A DNA stretch of 9,328 nt from Actinomycetes bacterium (GTDB taxonomy: Bacteria > Actinomycetota > Actinomycetes > Actinomycetales > Microbacteriaceae): contig JAEYUT010000073.1 in assembly GCA_023432305.1 (NCBI GenBank), forward strand, positions 1-9,328, written 5' to 3'. Position numbers and translations under genes: made by a program. Positions within the stretch are counted from its first letter, which is position 1. The number at the start of each line of letters is the position of its first letter. Positions 1-6,640 of the stretch are shown piece by piece. The notes under the pieces were generated by a model. That model saw only the letters and a program-made list of their open reading frames with translations. It did not search any database and had not been told where the DNA came from.

Positions 1-1410
1 GGGGAGGAGCGCCCCTTTCCGCTCGACGCTGTGCCGCGCGTCATCGAGCAGAGCGAATGGACGCGCGTGGAAGCGGGCGTCCGCCAGCGCGTGAGAGCGC
101 TCGAAGCGTTCCTCTCCGACGTCTACGGCACCCAGCGGGCCGTGCTCGACGGGGTCATCCCCGCCCGGCTCATCAGCTCGTCCACCCACTTCCACCGAGC
201 CGCCGCCGGCATCGAACCCGCGAACGGCGTGCGCATCCAGGTGTCGGGCATCGACCTCATCCGCGACGAGCAGGGCGACTGGCGGGTGCTCGAGGACAAC
301 GTCCGTGTGCCCTCGGGTGTGAGCTACGTCATCTCGAACCGGCGCGTCATGGCGCAGACCCTGCCCGAGCTGTTCCACGCGATGCGCGTGCGGCCCGTCG
401 GCGACTACCCGCAGCGACTCCTCGCGGCGCTGCGGGCCGCGGCCCCCGACGGCGTCGACGACCCCACCGTCGTCGTGCTCACCCCCGGGGTCTACAACTC
501 CGCCTACTTCGAGCACACGCTCCTCGCCCGCCTCATGGGCGTCGAGCTCGTCGAAGGACGAGACCTGTACTGCGCGGGCGGCCGCGTCTGCATGCGCACC
601 ACCGCAGGCCCCACCCGAGTCGACGTGATCTACCGCCGCGTCGACGACGAGTTCCTCGACCCGCTCCAGTTCCGCGCCGACTCGATGCTGGGCTCGCCCG
701 GCCTCATGCTCGCCGCGCGGCTCGGCCACGTCACCATCGCGAACGCGGTCGGCAACGGGGTCGCCGACGACAAGCTCGTCTACACGTACCTGCCCGACCT
801 CATCCGCTACCACCTCGGCGAAGAGCCCCTGCTGCCGAACGTCCACACCTGGAGGCTCGAGGATCCGGGCGCGCTCGAGGAGGTGCTCGATCGCCTCGAG
901 GAGCTCGTGGTGAAGCCCGTCGACGGCTCCGGCGGAAAAGGGCTCGTGGTGGGTCCGGATGCCTCGCGCGCCCAGCTCGACGAGCTGCGGGTGCGCCTGC
1001 AGCGAGACCCGCGCGGATGGATCGCCCAGCCCGTCGTGCAGCTGTCGACCATCCCCACGCTCGTCGACGACGGCCTCCGCCCGCGACACGCGGACCTGCG
1101 CCCGTTCGCCGTCAACGACGGCTCCGACATCTGGGTGCTGCCGGGGGGCCTCACGCGCGTCGCACTCCCGGAAGGACAGCTCGTGGTCAACAGCTCGCAG
1201 GGCGGCGGCTCGAAGGACACCTGGGTGCTCGGGGTCGACCCCGGTGCTGCAGGGGCGATCTCGATCCCGTCGCTCGTCGCCGAACAGGCTGCGGTGACGA
1301 GCTCCCTCCCCGTCATCACTGATGCCCACCTGCAGGATCACAACCCGCAGGACGCCCCCCACCACGACCAGCAGCAACAGCAGCAGCAGACCGGGGGTGC
1401 CGGATGCTGA
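1..1410 (+). CDS. Circularly permuted ATP-grasp protein (DUF404/DUF407, COG2308 family), 5' partial
   Basis: Likely an ATP-dependent carboxylate-amine ligase that forms peptide or amide bonds on an unknown substrate in the cytoplasm; this role is predicted for the family, not proven. The frame is open from base 1, and its first codons (GEERPFPLD) already match the family, so the true start lies upstream and the GTG at 31 is internal. With codon 1 as residue 1, visible landmarks are the VLEDNVRVPSGVSYV segment (about 95-109), NAVGNGVADDK (247-257), the glycine-rich nucleotide loop KPVDGSGGKG (305-314), DLRPFAVND (365-373), GGLTRVA (382-388) and NSSQGGGSKDTW (397-408). The last 30 or so residues are low-complexity and include seven consecutive Gln. 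The TGA overlaps the next start (ATGCTGA), so it heads a coupled operon with the alpha-E and transglutaminase genes. Family assignment is firm; substrate unknown. Confidence 0.93.
   Translation, partial: GEERPFPLDAVPRVIEQSEWTRVEAGVRQRVRALEAFLSDVYGTQRAVLDGVIPARLISSSTHFHRAAAGIEPANGVRIQVSGIDLIRDEQGDWRVLEDNVRVPSGVSYVISNRRVMAQTLPELFHAMRVRPVGDYPQRLLAALRAAAPDGVDDPTVVVLTPGVYNSAYFEHTLLARLMGVELVEGRDLYCAGGRVCMRTTAGPTRVDVIYRRVDDEFLDPLQFRADSMLGSPGLMLAARLGHVTIANAVGNGVADDKLVYTYLPDLIRYHLGEEPLLPNVHTWRLEDPGALEEVLDRLEELVVKPVDGSGGKGLVVGPDASRAQLDELRVRLQRDPRGWIAQPVVQLSTIPTLVDDGLRPRHADLRPFAVNDGSDIWVLPGGLTRVALPEGQLVVNSSQGGGSKDTWVLGVDPGAAGAISIPSLVAEQAAVTSSLPVITDAHLQDHNPQDAPHHDQQQQQQQTGGAGC
1369..1389 (+). repeat. CAG/CAA repeat encoding seven glutamines
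   Basis: Seven glutamine codons (CAG CAG CAA CAG CAG CAG CAG) lie 14 bp before the start of the alpha-E gene, inside the His/Gln/Pro/Gly-rich tail of the ATP-grasp protein. The unit is three bases, so slippage would change tail length without shifting frame. Confidence 0.9.
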
Positions 1411-2333
1411 GCCGCATCGCCGAGAGCCTGTTCTGGATCGGGCGCTACATCGAGCGCAGCGACGGCACCGCCCGCATCCTCGACGTGCACCTGCAGCTGC
1501 TGCTCGAGGATCCCTGGGTGGGGGAGGATCTCGCCTGCCGATCGCTTCTCGCCGTCATGGGGGTCGAGGCATCCGAGGACGTCGAGTTCACGCGCGGCGA
1601 TGTGCTCGCGATCCTCGCCGTCGACCGCCACCAGCCGGCCTCGATCGCCTATTCGCTCTCGGCGGCCCGTGAGAACGCGCGCCGAGCCCGCGAGGTCGTC
1701 TCGACCGAGCTGTGGGAGGCCCTCAACACGACGCTCGCACGCACACCGCGCAATGTCGCCCAGGAGAAGGTGCACGAGTACTTCGCGTGGGTGCGCGAAC
1801 GCGCCGCGCTCGCCGTGGGCATCATCGAGTCGTCGACGAGTCGCGACGAGGCGCACGGCTTCTTCACGCTCGGACGCTCGCTCGAACGCGCCGACATGAC
1901 CGCGAGGCTGCTCGCCACCCGCTCGCTCACCGAAGCCTCCGGGCCCAGCTGGACGACGATCCTGCGCTCGGTCGGCGCCTACGAGGCGTACCTGCGCACG
2001 TACCGCGGGGTGCCGAGCGCACGCAATGCGGCGGAGTTCCTGCTGCTGGATCGCCTCTTCCCGCGCAGCATCGTGTTCTCGGTGACGCGCGCCGAGCAGT
2101 GCCTGCGAGAGATCGAACCGCGCTCGGATCGCGTGGGCGTCTCGGACCAGGCGCTGCGGCAGCTGGGGCAGATCCGCTCCGAGCTCGAATACCGCGGCAT
2201 CGCCGAGATCCTCGACGACCTGCCGCGCCACATGGACGCCGTGCAGGCAGCCACGAGCGCGTCATCCGAGGCGATCCGTCAGCGGTACTTCCCGACGAAC
2301 GCGGCCCCGAGCTGGGCGGGGGAGACCACGTGA
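1404..2333 (+). CDS. Alpha-E domain protein (DUF403, COG2307 family)
   Basis: A 309-residue all-helical protein, full length for the family, with no signal peptide or membrane segment. It normally partners the circularly permuted ATP-grasp ligase and a transglutaminase; its molecular role is unknown, with a scaffold or substrate-binding role suggested. It begins with the hallmark LSRIAESLFWIGRYIERSDG (2-21), and a second copy of the pattern appears at 153-171 (F..LGR.LERAD.TAR.L), suggesting internal duplication around conserved Glu-Arg pairs. The start is the ATG that overlaps the upstream stop as ATGCTGA; a GGGGG run six bases ahead is a weak ribosome site, consistent with translational coupling. 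Its TGA overlaps the GTG start of the transglutaminase gene. Identification is confident from the N-terminal motif and the gene order. Confidence 0.94.
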   Translation: MLSRIAESLFWIGRYIERSDGTARILDVHLQLLLEDPWVGEDLACRSLLAVMGVEASEDVEFTRGDVLAILAVDRHQPASIAYSLSAARENARRAREVVSTELWEALNTTLARTPRNVAQEKVHEYFAWVRERAALAVGIIESSTSRDEAHGFFTLGRSLERADMTARLLATRSLTEASGPSWTTILRSVGAYEAYLRTYRGVPSARNAAEFLLLDRLFPRSIVFSVTRAEQCLREIEPRSDRVGVSDQALRQLGQIRSELEYRGIAEILDDLPRHMDAVQAATSASSEAIRQRYFPTNAAPSWAGETT

Positions 2334-3175
2334 GCCGTCTGCGCATCCGGCACGCCACCGGCTTCCAGTACCAGGGCGAGGCGACAGCCTCCTACAACGA
2401 GGCGCGCATGCTGCCCGCGTCCAGCGACGGGCAGCTCGTGCTCTATTCGAACCTCGAGATCTCGCCCATCTCGAGCACCCACAGCTACATCGACTATTGG
2501 GGTACGCGCGTCTCGGGCTTCGAGATCCTGCACCCGCATGCTGAGCTCTCGCTCACGGCGACGAGCCTGGTGGAGGTGCGTCATCGCGAGGCGGTCGAGC
2601 AGGGGCTCTCGTGGCAGGAGCTCGCGCGCGAGACGGCCCGCGCCACCACCTACATCGAGCAGCTCGCCCAGACGGCCCGCACGAGACCGCCGCAGGAGGT
2701 CGTGGAGCTCGCGGCGGCGTTCGTGGCGTCGGTCGGCGATCCGTGCGCGGCGGCGCACGCCATCTGCTCGGCGATCGGCGAGCGCATCGAGTACATGCCG
2801 GGGGTCACTGGCGTGCACACGACGGCCGCGGAGGCCTGGACGCACCGGAAGGGCGTCTGCCAGGACATCGCGCACCTCGCGATCGGCGCCCTGCGCTCTG
2901 CGGGTATCGCGGCCCGCTATGTCTCGGGGTATCTGCATCCGAAGCCCGACGCGGCGATCGGGGAGACGGTCGTCGGCGAGTCGCACGCCTGGGTCGAGTG
3001 GTACTGCGGCCGCTGGCATGGCTTCGACCCCACCAACCTCATCGACATCGGCGACCGGCACGTGATCGTGGGCCGCGGCCGCGACTACACCGATGTCACC
3101 CCGCTGCGCGGCGTCTACGCGGGACCGTCGAGCTCGAAGCTGTTCGTCGCCGTCGAGATCACGCGCGAGGCGTAG
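2330..3175 (+). CDS. Transglutaminase-like family protein (COG1305) of the ATP-grasp/alpha-E cassette
   Basis: A 281-residue papain-fold protein, predicted to hydrolyse or transfer peptide or isopeptide bonds in the cytoplasm. Residues 1 to about 85 match the bacterial transglutaminase N-terminal beta domain (RLRIRHATGFQYQGEATASY). The catalytic core follows: Cys177 in GVCQDIAH, His219 in ESHAWVEW and Asp233 in GFDPTN give an intact triad in the usual order. No signal peptide is seen. I chose the GTG at 2330 because it overlaps the alpha-E stop as GTGA, has GGGGAG five bases upstream, and starts exactly at the family's N-terminal strand; the frame stays open far upstream but that part is antiparallel shadow of alpha-E coding. 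Its last 17 bases overlap the tail of the convergent membrane protein gene. Either an amidase/peptidase or a true transferase activity is possible. Confidence 0.94.
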   Translation: MSRLRIRHATGFQYQGEATASYNEARMLPASSDGQLVLYSNLEISPISSTHSYIDYWGTRVSGFEILHPHAELSLTATSLVEVRHREAVEQGLSWQELARETARATTYIEQLAQTARTRPPQEVVELAAAFVASVGDPCAAAHAICSAIGERIEYMPGVTGVHTTAAEAWTHRKGVCQDIAHLAIGALRSAGIAARYVSGYLHPKPDAAIGETVVGESHAWVEWYCGRWHGFDPTNLIDIGDRHVIVGRGRDYTDVTPLRGVYAGPSSSKLFVAVEITREA

Positions 3176-4283
3176 CCGCCAGAGGGAGCATCGTGTCGCC
3201 GGATCCTGCGGAGATGTTGCGGATGAGCACGATGAGCCACGTGATGACGAGCGCGAAGCACACGATCTCGGTCGCGGTGAGGGTGTAGATCCCGAGCGCG
3301 AACAGCAGGATCGCGCCGATGATGACGACGAGGAAGGCGTACCCGACGGTCACGAACACGCCCGGGATCCGCGGCACCAGCAGCGGCAGCGCGATCACGA
3401 GCGCCGCGAACACCACGACGAGCGCGATCGAGAACGTGTTGTGCACCCACTCCACCCAGTTCACATGGAACGCCCCCACGAGCGTGAGCGAGACGCCGAA
3501 CGCGAGCAGTCCGATCCGCATCAGCCGGATGCGCACGGTCGCGGGATGCTCGCTCTGGTCGCGCGGGGAGCGAGCCATGCCGCTTGCTTCGAGCTCGACG
3601 GCGAGGTAGTCGGCGAGAGCGGTGATCACCGCGCCCGCCACGACGAGCGTGATCGTGAACACGAGGCTCCCGAGGTCGTCGGGCACCCCGAGCGCCGAGA
3701 TGTTCTTCTCCCACCACACGGAATCCGATGTGGAGAGCATCGACGCGATCACCCCTACCACGAGGAACACCGTGAACACGGAGGCGAGGCGCGTCGCCGT
3801 CATCTCCGCGGCCGAGAGGTACGCGACGTAGGCGGCCGCTGCGGTCACAGCGGAGATGACCACCATGGAGCTGAACGGGAAGACGACCGCACCGAGGAAC
3901 GCCTGCGCCATGACGATCGACAGCCCCTCGAGCAGCAGGAGCGTCGTGAAGCCGTGGGCGAGCGCGAGCGCCGAGATGTCGAGTGCGAGGCGCCAGCCCG
4001 GCATGGTGGGTCGAACTCGCCGGGTCGCGCTGGGGGCGGGGAGCAGGTAGCCGATGCAGAACGCGATCGTCGCAGCGATCGCGGCGACCGCCGAGGTCCA
4101 GGCACCGAGCGACCACGCCCCCGCGATCGGCAGCGGCTGGAATCGCACGCCGATGATCGCCGTGAGGAACGCGAGCGCGAACGCCGAGGCTGCCACCAGA
4201 AGCGCCCGTGACTCGGTCGTGCGCGCTGTCGCGACGATCCGAGCCGAAAGCGGCTCGTGGTGCGGCGTCCCGGGGGAGCTCAT
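3159..4283 (-). CDS. Polytopic membrane protein of unknown function (possibly DUF998-like)
   Basis: A 374-residue integral membrane protein with about nine or ten hydrophobic helices: roughly 27-46, 60-82, 98-118, 122-157 (perhaps two), 163-183, 203-224, 255-273, 281-303, 308-331 and 337-355. A charged cytoplasm-like loop lies at 225-253. It has no ATPase, MFS or transporter signature that I recognise. The start is the ATG at 4283, preceded by GGAGAGAGGA with AGGA seven bases ahead; the reading frame continues upstream to 5708 only as an antisense shadow of the MFS gene. Features such as SVWWEKN (188-194) and FHVNWVEWVHNTF (272-284) recall actinobacterial proteins labelled DUF998, but that is from memory and weak. 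It is transcribed divergently from the MFS gene and its stop lies 17 bp inside the transglutaminase gene. The gene is well supported; the function is not. Confidence 0.85.
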   Translation of the reverse strand: MSSPGTPHHEPLSARIVATARTTESRALLVAASAFALAFLTAIIGVRFQPLPIAGAWSLGAWTSAVAAIAATIAFCIGYLLPAPSATRRVRPTMPGWRLALDISALALAHGFTTLLLLEGLSIVMAQAFLGAVVFPFSSMVVISAVTAAAAYVAYLSAAEMTATRLASVFTVFLVVGVIASMLSTSDSVWWEKNISALGVPDDLGSLVFTITLVVAGAVITALADYLAVELEASGMARSPRDQSEHPATVRIRLMRIGLLAFGVSLTLVGAFHVNWVEWVHNTFSIALVVVFAALVIALPLLVPRIPGVFVTVGYAFLVVIIGAILLFALGIYTLTATEIVCFALVITWLIVLIRNISAGSGDTMLPLAATPRA

Positions 4284-4334
4284 GCGCTCATCCTCTCTCC
4301 GTTCGGCTCGCGCGAGAAGGGCCTGGCCACACCG

Positions 4335-4364
4335 CTGACGCGTCACCAGTGACCGGCGTAGGCT
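4335..4364 (+). promoter_or_regulatory. Probable promoter of the MFS gene at 4374, leaderless or nearly so
   Basis: CTGACG (4335-4340) and TAGGCT (4359-4364) are separated by 18 bp. Transcription would start about 7-10 bases further on, at or just before the ATG at 4374. No Shine-Dalgarno sequence precedes that ATG, which fits leaderless initiation, common in actinobacteria. Predicted only from pattern. Confidence 0.55.
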
Positions 4365-4372
4365 TGACCGGC
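4336..4372. promoter_or_regulatory. Possible operator: nested inverted repeats and a TGACCGGC direct repeat
   Basis: Within the divergent spacer lie the perfect 10-bp palindrome TGACGCGTCA (4336-4345), the inverted repeat GTCAC-CA-GTGAC (4342-4353) between the -35 and -10, and two copies of TGACCGGC (4350-4357 and 4365-4372) spaced 15 bp apart, flanking the -10 hexamer. Such symmetry over a promoter suggests a regulator site, but no regulator gene is present in the window. Confidence 0.35.
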
Positions 4373-4373
4373 T

Positions 4374-5735
4374 ATGACGAACCCCGACGCCACCGAGCTC
4401 GAGGCGTCCGACGAAGCCACCCTCCGGCGCAGCCGGTTCGTCGACCTCTCGCCGCTGCGCGACTATCCCGTGTTCCGCCGACTCTGGATCGGCACCTCGA
4501 TCTCGGGCATCGGCGCGTGGATGACGATGGTCGCCGTCGGCCTCCAGATCTACGACATCACCGGCGACACCTTCGCCGTCGCTCTCGTGGGCGGGATCTC
4601 GCTGATTCCGATGATCATCGCGGGACTCTGGGGCGGCATGCTCGCCGACGCGTTCGATCGGCGCAAGGTGCTCATGGTCTCGAGCATCGTGGCCTGGAGC
4701 TCGGTGCTGGGGCTCGTCGTGCTCGCGTTCGTCGATGCCGCCTACATCGAGCGACCTCCTGTCTGGCCGTTCTACGTGTTCACGACCCTCAACGCGATCG
4801 CGGCGACCATCTCGAGCACGACGCGCTCGTCGGTGACCCCGCGCATCCTGCCGCCGCACATGGTGTCGCGCGCGAACGCTCTCAACGGCATCGCCATGGG
4901 GCTGCAGATCACCACGGGTCCCGCGATCGCTGGGGTCCTCGTCGCCTCTGTCGGGTTCGCGGCCACCTTCGCGGTCGACGCCGTGCTCTTCACGGCAGGT
5001 TTCATCGGCATCCTGGGTCTGCCGAAGCTGCCGCCCCTCACCGCGACCGCCAAGCCCGGGCTCGAGTCGCTGCGCGACGGCCTGCGCTTCCTGAAGCGCT
5101 CGCCGAATGTGCGCATGAGCTTCCTCGTCGACATCGTCGCGATGAGTCTGGGGCGCCCGAATGTGCTGCTTCCAGCGATCGGCGCGATCGTCATCGGCGG
5201 CGGTGCCGTCACCGTGGGGCTTCTCACCGCCTCGATCGCGGTGGGCGTGCTGCTCGTGGGGGTGTTCTCGGGGCCGGTCGCGCACGTGCGCCGCTACGGC
5301 ATCGCGATCAGCCGCGCGATCATGGTGTTCGGTGCGTTCACCGCGGGCTTCGGCGTCGTGATCGCTGTCACGGCCGCCGGATGGCTGGGCCCCGCCGGGC
5401 CCGAGTGGGATCAGGTGAACATCCCGGCGCTCGTGCTCGCGGCGATCATGCTCGCCGGCACCGGCGCCGCCGACGAGGTGAGCGCGATCTTCCGCACCAC
5501 CCTCCTGCAGACCGCGGCGCCCGATGAGATGCGCGGCCGCATGCAGGGCATCTTCATCGTCGTCGTCACGGGAGGCCCGCGCGTGGGCGACATGATCGCC
5601 GGCTCCCTCGCGGCGCTCGTCGCCCTGTGGTTCCCGCCGCTCATCGGCGGACTCGCCATCATCGCCATCATCGCCGTCCTCGTGCGGCTGCAGCCCACAT
5701 TCCGCCACTACGACGCGGACGATCCGCAGCCGTAG
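4374..5735 (+). CDS. MFS exporter, DHA3/EntS-like family
   Basis: A 453-residue inner-membrane transporter of the major facilitator superfamily, probably a proton-driven exporter of a small hydrophobic compound, drug or siderophore. A charged 35-residue N-terminal tail precedes about twelve hydrophobic helices. The loop 2-3 signature GGMLADAFDRR (87-97) is intact. NALNGIAMGLQITTGPAIAG (168-187) and the FRTTLLQTAAPDEMRGRMQG stretch (373-392) are typical of the EntS-like branch, where the latter is the second-half loop. The ATG at 4374 is preferred because a TAGGCT -10 sits just upstream and the protein begins with a normal tail; no ribosome site is visible. It ends 44 bp before phzF on the same strand, which has its own -10, so joint transcription is possible but not required. 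Substrate cannot be told from sequence. Confidence 0.93.
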   Translation: MTNPDATELEASDEATLRRSRFVDLSPLRDYPVFRRLWIGTSISGIGAWMTMVAVGLQIYDITGDTFAVALVGGISLIPMIIAGLWGGMLADAFDRRKVLMVSSIVAWSSVLGLVVLAFVDAAYIERPPVWPFYVFTTLNAIAATISSTTRSSVTPRILPPHMVSRANALNGIAMGLQITTGPAIAGVLVASVGFAATFAVDAVLFTAGFIGILGLPKLPPLTATAKPGLESLRDGLRFLKRSPNVRMSFLVDIVAMSLGRPNVLLPAIGAIVIGGGAVTVGLLTASIAVGVLLVGVFSGPVAHVRRYGIAISRAIMVFGAFTAGFGVVIAVTAAGWLGPAGPEWDQVNIPALVLAAIMLAGTGAADEVSAIFRTTLLQTAAPDEMRGRMQGIFIVVVTGGPRVGDMIAGSLAALVALWFPPLIGGLAIIAIIAVLVRLQPTFRHYDADDPQP

Positions 5736-5767
5736 AGGTGGCCCGCGCGGCGAACCCGCCCCCGACG

Positions 5768-5773
5768 TAGCGT
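5768..5773 (+). promoter_or_regulatory. Probable -10 element for the PhzF-family gene
   Basis: TAGCGT lies exactly six bases before the ATG at 5780, the spacing expected if RNA starts at the ATG itself. No convincing -35 or ribosome site is present. It supports a leaderless start and the choice of the first of two nearby in-frame ATGs. Confidence 0.45.
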
Positions 5774-5779
5774 GGCCGC

Positions 5780-6625
5780 ATGGCCATGATCGACGTGCAG
5801 CGCTGGGCCGCGTTCACGACCGAGCCCACCGGGGGCAACCCGGCCGGACTCGTGCTCGATGCGCGCGGACTCGACGACGCCGCCATGCTGCGCATCGCAG
5901 CCGAGGTGGGGTATGCGGAGACCGCCTTCGTCACGCCCGGACGCGGTGACCGGCACCGCGGCATCCGCTACTTCTCTCCCCACGCCGAGGTGCCGTTCTG
6001 CGGGCACGCGACGATCGCGGCGGCGGCGGCGATCGCCGAGATCCACGGCGACGGCCCGATCGTGTTCGCGACACCGGTGGGCGAGATCGAGATCACCACC
6101 GCGTCGGATGCCGCAGGCACGCGCGCATCCTTCACGAGCGTCGAACCGCGGGTGGCTCCGCTCGAGGGCCCGGCGCTCGATGACGTGCTGAGCGCCATCG
6201 GTCTGACGCGCAGCGCCCTCCACCCCGCTCATCCGCCCGCTCGAGCGTTCGCGGGCAACGAGCATCCGCTCATCGCACTCTCGGATCGTGCCGTGTTCGA
6301 CGGCTTCGCCGTGAACGCCGTGCGTGCCCGAGCGGTGCTCGACGCGCACGGCTGGCCGGCGACGATCGGCGTGCTCTGGCCGGAGCGCCCGGAGCGCTGG
6401 CATGCGCGGCATGTGTTCCCCGTGGGTGCGATCGTGGAGGACCCGGCGACCGGCTCGGGGGCGGCGGCGACAGGCGCCTGGCTGCGGGCGAGTGGCGCGG
6501 TGCGCGTGCCGGCGCGCGTCACGATCCTGCAGGGGGCGCAAGTGGGGCGCCCCGGCGAGCTCACCGTCGACATCCCCGCCGCCGGCGGCATCACCGTCAC
6601 GGGGTCGGCGGTGCGGATCGGCTGA
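5780..6625 (+). CDS. PhzF family isomerase/epimerase-like protein
   Basis: A 281-residue cytoplasmic protein with the two-domain diaminopimelate-epimerase fold. PhzF proper isomerises a dihydro-anthranilate intermediate of phenazine synthesis, but most family members outside phenazine clusters have unknown substrates. Visible motifs are FTTEPTGGNPAG (12-23), the presumed catalytic Glu47 in YAETAF (45-50), RYFSPHAEVPFCGHAT (63-78) and EDPATGSG (about 220-227), the conserved anion-binding loop. Length and motif order are normal, so it should be active. No other phenazine gene is in the window, so I would not call it phzF of a phenazine pathway. The ATG at 5780 is favoured over that at 5786 by the TAGCGT element. 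It converges on the next MFS gene with only 10 bp between the stops. Confidence 0.95.
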   Translation: MAMIDVQRWAAFTTEPTGGNPAGLVLDARGLDDAAMLRIAAEVGYAETAFVTPGRGDRHRGIRYFSPHAEVPFCGHATIAAAAAIAEIHGDGPIVFATPVGEIEITTASDAAGTRASFTSVEPRVAPLEGPALDDVLSAIGLTRSALHPAHPPARAFAGNEHPLIALSDRAVFDGFAVNAVRARAVLDAHGWPATIGVLWPERPERWHARHVFPVGAIVEDPATGSGAAATGAWLRASGAVRVPARVTILQGAQVGRPGELTVDIPAAGGITVTGSAVRIG

Positions 6626-6640
6626 GCGCCGTGCGTCAGC
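6621..6640. terminator. Possible bidirectional hairpin between convergent stop codons
   Basis: GCTGA (6621-6625) pairs with TCAGC (6636-6640), and CGC (6627-6629) pairs with GCG (6633-6635), with one bulged G and a three-base loop. The stem contains the stop codons of both the PhzF gene and the opposite MFS gene. No T tract follows on either strand, so intrinsic termination is uncertain. Confidence 0.35.

Noticed and set aside
31..1410. A complete ATP-grasp gene starting at GTG 31
   Set aside because: The frame is open to base 1 and the ten codons before the GTG already match the family, so the gene is truncated by the window edge.
1338..2231. 297-codon - strand open frame opposite the alpha-E gene
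   Set aside because: The + strand frame has a recognised family, coupled starts and conserved motifs; the reverse frame has none.
1712..2329. Upstream extension of the transglutaminase frame
   Set aside because: It overlaps alpha-E coding in another frame, its translation is Arg-rich noise, and the family N-terminus begins at the GTG at 2330.
3093..4211. 372-codon + strand open frame opposite the membrane protein
   Set aside because: Its translation is almost entirely Arg, Glu, Asp and His with no family resemblance, while the - strand gives clear membrane helices.
4284..5708. Long - strand open frame that would extend the membrane protein by 475 residues
   Set aside because: It is antisense to the MFS gene, its translation is Arg/Asp/His-rich and unlike a real protein, and a good ribosome site marks the start at 4283.
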